This document shows, one piece after another, positions 61,082-64,000 of a stretch of DNA of 64,000 nt (the first letter of the stretch is position 1; the number at the start of each line of letters is the position of its first letter). The notes beneath the pieces were generated by a model that did no database searches, was not told the origin of the DNA, and was given only the letters and a program-made list of their open reading frames with translations. The position numbers and the translations under genes are program-made. The stretch comes from Streptomyces cadmiisoli (GTDB lineage Bacteria; Actinomycetota; Actinomycetes; Streptomycetales; Streptomycetaceae). Where the stretch lies: the NCBI RefSeq assembly GCF_003261055.1, contig NZ_CP030073.1, forward strand, positions 6,262,001 to 6,326,000, in the 5' to 3' direction.

Positions 61082-62715
61082 GCACTACGACGACCACGGA
61101 CTCCCGCTCGCGGGGGAAGGCACCGGCCGGCGAGCGAGTCGCCGACTGGGCCGACGGCCGGCTGGGGATCTACACCCTGGCCAAGGCCAACATGCGCAAG
61201 ATCTTCCCGGACCACTGGTCCTTCATGCTGGGCGAGGTCGCGCTCTACAGCTTCATCGTCATCATCCTCACGGGTGTGTACCTGACGCTGTTCTTCCACC
61301 CGTCGATGAACGAGGTGGAGTACCACGGCAGTTACGTCCCGCTCCAGGGCCAGCTCATGTCGGAGGCGTTCGCCTCGACGCTGGACATCAGCTTCGACGT
61401 CCGCGGTGGTCTGCTCATCCGGCAGATCCACCACTGGGCCGCGCTGATCTTCCTGGCCGCGATGTTCGTGCACATGATGCGCGTGTTCTTCACCGGCGCG
61501 TTCCGCAAGCCGCGTGAGGTCAACTGGCTGTTCGGCTTCCTGCTGTTCGTCCTCGGCATGTTCACCGGTTTCACCGGTTACTCGCTTCCGGACGACCTGC
61601 TCTCCGGCACCGGTGTCCGCTTCACGCAGGGTGCGATCCTGTCCACGCCGATCATCGGCACGTACATCTCGTTCTTCCTGTTCGGCGGCGAGTTCCCGGG
61701 CACCGACTTCGTGGCCCGCTTCTACTCGATCCACATCCTGCTGCTGCCCGGCATCATGCTGGGTCTGGTGGTCGCCCACCTGATCCTCATCGTGTACCAC
61801 AAGCACACGCAGTACGCGGGCCCCGGCAAGTCCAACAAGAACGTCGTGGGCATGCCGTTCATGCCGGTCTACGTCGCCAAGGCCGGAGGCTTCTTCTTCC
61901 TGGTCTTCGGTGTCATCGCGACCATCGCGGCGATCGCGCAGATCAACCCGATCTGGGCCCTGGGCCCCTACCGTGCGGACCAGGTGTCCACCGGCGCCCA
62001 GCCGGACTGGTACATGGGCTTCGCCGAGGGTCTGGTCCGGTACTTCCCGGGCTGGGAGATCAACTTCTGGGGCCACACGCTGGTCCTGGGCGTGTTCATC
62101 CCGCTGGTGCTGTTCGGTCTCGTCCTGATGGTCTTCGCGGCCTATCCGTTCATCGAGGCCTGGATCACCGGCGACAAGCGCGAGCACCACATCCTGGACC
62201 GTCCGCGCAACGCCCCGACGCGTACCGCGTTCGGCGTCGCCTGGATCACGATGTACATGATCACGCTGGTGGGCGGCGGCAACGACCTCATCGCCACGCA
62301 CTTCCACCTGTCGATCAACGCGGTCACCTGGTTCGTCCGGATCGGGTTCTTCGCCGGACCGGTCATCGCGTTCATCCTCACCAAGCGGATCTGCCTCGGC
62401 CTTCAGCGCCGGGACAAGGAGAAGGTGCTGCACGGCCGGGAGACCGGCACCATCAAGCGCCTGCCGCACGGTGAGTTCATCGAGGTGCACGAGCCGCTCT
62501 CGCAGGAGCAGCTGCACACGATCACGGCGCACGAGCAGTACCAGCCCATCGAGATCGGCGCCACGGTCGACGAGAACGGTGTCGAGCGCAAGGTGAAGGG
62601 TTCCGAGAAGCTGCGCGCCAAGCTCAGCCAGGCGTACTTCAACGAGGACTCCCAGATCCCCAAGCCCACCGTCGAGGAGTACAAGGAGATCACGAGCGGC
62701 CACGGCCACCACTGA
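61078..62715 (+). CDS. qcrB: Cytochrome b subunit of the bc1 complex
   Basis: 545 residues from the ATG at 61078. Eight or nine membrane helices; heme histidines in IRQIHHWAALIF and the IHILLLPG/VAHLILI helix; the PEWY motif appears as PDWYMG. The long hydrophilic C-terminal extension (about 420-545, Glu/Lys/His-rich) is typical of actinobacteria. It oxidises menaquinol and is the known target of QcrB inhibitors in mycobacteria. Confidence 0.97.
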   Translation: MSTTTTTDSRSRGKAPAGERVADWADGRLGIYTLAKANMRKIFPDHWSFMLGEVALYSFIVIILTGVYLTLFFHPSMNEVEYHGSYVPLQGQLMSEAFASTLDISFDVRGGLLIRQIHHWAALIFLAAMFVHMMRVFFTGAFRKPREVNWLFGFLLFVLGMFTGFTGYSLPDDLLSGTGVRFTQGAILSTPIIGTYISFFLFGGEFPGTDFVARFYSIHILLLPGIMLGLVVAHLILIVYHKHTQYAGPGKSNKNVVGMPFMPVYVAKAGGFFFLVFGVIATIAAIAQINPIWALGPYRADQVSTGAQPDWYMGFAEGLVRYFPGWEINFWGHTLVLGVFIPLVLFGLVLMVFAAYPFIEAWITGDKREHHILDRPRNAPTRTAFGVAWITMYMITLVGGGNDLIATHFHLSINAVTWFVRIGFFAGPVIAFILTKRICLGLQRRDKEKVLHGRETGTIKRLPHGEFIEVHEPLSQEQLHTITAHEQYQPIEIGATVDENGVERKVKGSEKLRAKLSQAYFNEDSQIPKPTVEEYKEITSGHGHH

Positions 62716-62739
62716 TCGCTGCGTTCGCCACGCCACGAT

Positions 62740-62776
62740 CGAAGGGCCCCGTCCGGTGTTCGGACGGGGCCCTTCG
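62740..62776. terminator. Terminator of the ctaE-qcrCAB operon
   Basis: A perfect 16-bp stem CGAAGGGCCCCGTCCG/CGGACGGGGCCCTTCG with a 5-nt GTGTT loop. Confidence 0.88.
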
Positions 62777-62850
62777 CCGTGTCCGGCGGCTGGATAGGGT
62801 GGACCTGTCGGAGACCCGTGTCCCGGGAGGGACTGGACCAGGAGCGGCTT

Positions 62851-63915
62851 ATGAGCGCTGTGACCCCCGCTGGAGGCAACACCGCGGCGGCCCGTTCCTG
62901 GCCCGCCCTGCTGAACGGTCTGCTGGACGGCCGTGACCTCGGCGCGGACGACACCGCCTGGGCCATGGACCTGATCATGCGCGGCGAGGCGACGGACGCG
63001 CAGATCGCCGGTTTCGCGGTGGCGCTGCGCGCCAAGGGCGAGACGGTCGAGGAGATCTCCGGTCTGGTCCGCACGATGTACGAGCACGCCAATGTGATCG
63101 AGGTGCCGGGCGACACGGTCGACATCGTCGGCACCGGCGGTGACGGCGCGAAGACCGTCAACATCTCCACGATGTCCGCGATCGTCATCGCCGGCACGGG
63201 CGCGAAGGTCGTCAAGCACGGCAACCGGGCCGCGTCCTCGGCGTCGGGCGCGTCGGACGTGCTGGAGAAGCTCGGCGTGAACCTGAACCTGACGCCGCGG
63301 CGGGTGGCAGAGGTCGCCGAGGAGGCCGGGATCACCTTCTGCTTCGCGGTGAAGTTCCACCCGGCGCTGCGTCATGTGGCGGCCGCGCGCGGCCAGTTGG
63401 GCATCCGAACCACCTTCAACTTCCTCGGACCGCTGACCAACCCGGCGAAGGTGAAGGCGCAGGCGGTGGGTGTCGCCGATCTCAGGATGGCGCCGATCGT
63501 GGCCGGGGTCTTCGCCGAGCGGGGCAACTCCTCCCTCGTGTTCCGCGGTGACGACGGCCTCGACGAGCTGACCACCGCGGCGACCTCCCGGATCTGGGTG
63601 GTGCGGGACGGCAAGGTGACCGAGGAGGTCCTCGACCCGAGGGACCTGGGGATCGAACTGGTGCCGGTGGAGGCGCTGCGCGGCGCGGACGCCTCGTACA
63701 ACGCCGAGGTGGCCCGGCGGCTGCTGGACGGCGAGCGCGGGCCCGTGCGTGACGCGGTCGTACTGAACTCGGCGGCGGCGCTGGTGGCGCTGGAGCCGGG
63801 CGACGGGCCGCTGACGGAACGGATCCGGGCCGGGATGGAGCGGGCCGCCGAGTCCATCGACTCCGGCGCGGCCAAGCGCACCCTGGAGCGCTGGGTGGCG
63901 GTCAGCAACCTCTGA
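62851..63915 (+). CDS. trpD: Anthranilate phosphoribosyltransferase
   Basis: TrpD attaches phosphoribose to anthranilate in tryptophan synthesis. 354 residues from the ATG at 62851 (AGGAG upstream). Motifs are [18 protein letters not shown] (PRPP site), [22 protein letters not shown] and [11 protein letters not shown]. It stands alone here, downstream of the bc1 terminator; no other trp genes are in the window. Confidence 0.96.
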   Translation: MSAVTPAGGNTAAARSWPALLNGLLDGRDLGADDTAWAMDLIMRGEATDAQIAGFAVALRAKGETVEEISGLVRTMYEHANVIEVPGDTVDIVGTGGDGAKTVNISTMSAIVIAGTGAKVVKHGNRAASSASGASDVLEKLGVNLNLTPRRVAEVAEEAGITFCFAVKFHPALRHVAAARGQLGIRTTFNFLGPLTNPAKVKAQAVGVADLRMAPIVAGVFAERGNSSLVFRGDDGLDELTTAATSRIWVVRDGKVTEEVLDPRDLGIELVPVEALRGADASYNAEVARRLLDGERGPVRDAVVLNSAAALVALEPGDGPLTERIRAGMERAAESIDSGAAKRTLERWVAVSNL

Positions 63916-63933
63916 GACCCGCGGTGAGGCGAG

Positions 63934-63960
63934 GGCGCAGTCCGGATCGCGGACTGCGCC
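63934..63960. terminator. Terminator of trpD
   Basis: An 11-bp stem GGCGCAGTCCG/CGGACTGCGCC with a 5-nt loop, 19 bp after the stop. The remaining 40 bp to the window edge hold no recognisable feature. Confidence 0.75.
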
Positions 63961-64000
63961 TTGCGCTTCGATGATCGTGTGGCAGGATCTGTGACAGGTC

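Noticed and set aside
1..64000. tRNA, rRNA, prophage or intact insertion sequence
   Set aside because: No cloverleaf-like sequence, transposase, integrase or phage structural gene was recognised anywhere in the window.

Overview
The window is a piece of a high-GC actinobacterial chromosome, almost certainly a Streptomyces. The evidence is very GC-rich third codon positions, frequent GTG starts, 4-bp ATGA/GTGA overlaps between genes, an NsdA-type HTH/TPR regulator, PspA with its PspAA partner, and an actinobacterial qcrCAB/ctaCDFE respiratory module. From memory the gene order resembles the lipA-to-trpD interval of Streptomyces coelicolor (around SCO2196 down to SCO2147). I saw no tRNA, rRNA, CRISPR array, prophage or intact IS element.

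Layout. 0-3.6 kb: the end of an RDD membrane protein, a DUF4191 protein, a small basic protein, then lipoate synthesis (lipA, lipB). 3.8-12.7 kb: an NsdA-like regulator, a 24-bp minisatellite, an FAD-dependent amine oxidase-like protein, a TIGR01777 epimerase-like protein, a GNAT acetyltransferase, a MarP-like membrane serine protease divergent from a peptidoglycan amidase, a DUF4240 protein and a WYL regulator. 12.8-20 kb: pyruvate dehydrogenase E1 (aceE), a GntR/FCD regulator, a two-lipoyl-domain E2 and lipoamide dehydrogenase. LipA/LipB make the lipoyl cofactor that this E2 carries. 20.3-21.8 kb: leucyl aminopeptidase.

22.1-28.8 kb is the most interesting region. It encodes a secreted polysaccharide-deacetylase-like protein, a PelF-type glycosyltransferase, a polytopic membrane protein, a spherulin-4/GH135-like protein and a GH114 lipoprotein. 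The last four genes are joined by 4-bp overlaps. This set of activities matches the fungal galactosaminogalactan cluster (Agd3, Gtb3, Sph3, Ega3) and the bacterial Pel system, so I infer a surface polysaccharide locus probably based on alpha-1,4-galactosamine.

28.8-38.3 kb: nucleotide-loop assembly genes for cobalamin (cobS, cobT, and a cobU fused to a degenerate PhnP-like metallo-hydrolase domain) interspersed with two methyltransferases, a membrane protein and an HtrA-like lipoprotein protease; then DUF3043 divergent from pspA-pspAA with a candidate ECF-sigma promoter. 38.4-46 kb: a LiaS/LiaR-type two-component system, an RND exporter, and a Ser/Thr kinase with an extracellular PQQ-type propeller. 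46-53 kb: nadA, an A-type Fe-S carrier, a repeat-rich membrane protein, an adenosine-kinase-like PfkB kinase and a cysteine desulfurase-TusA fusion. 53.3-62.7 kb: the aa3 oxidase and bc1 complex (ctaC-ctaD-ctaF, an L,D-transpeptidase lipoprotein, a degenerate receiver protein, ctaE, qcrC-qcrA-qcrB), followed by trpD. Most convergent gene pairs are separated by strong perfect hairpins.
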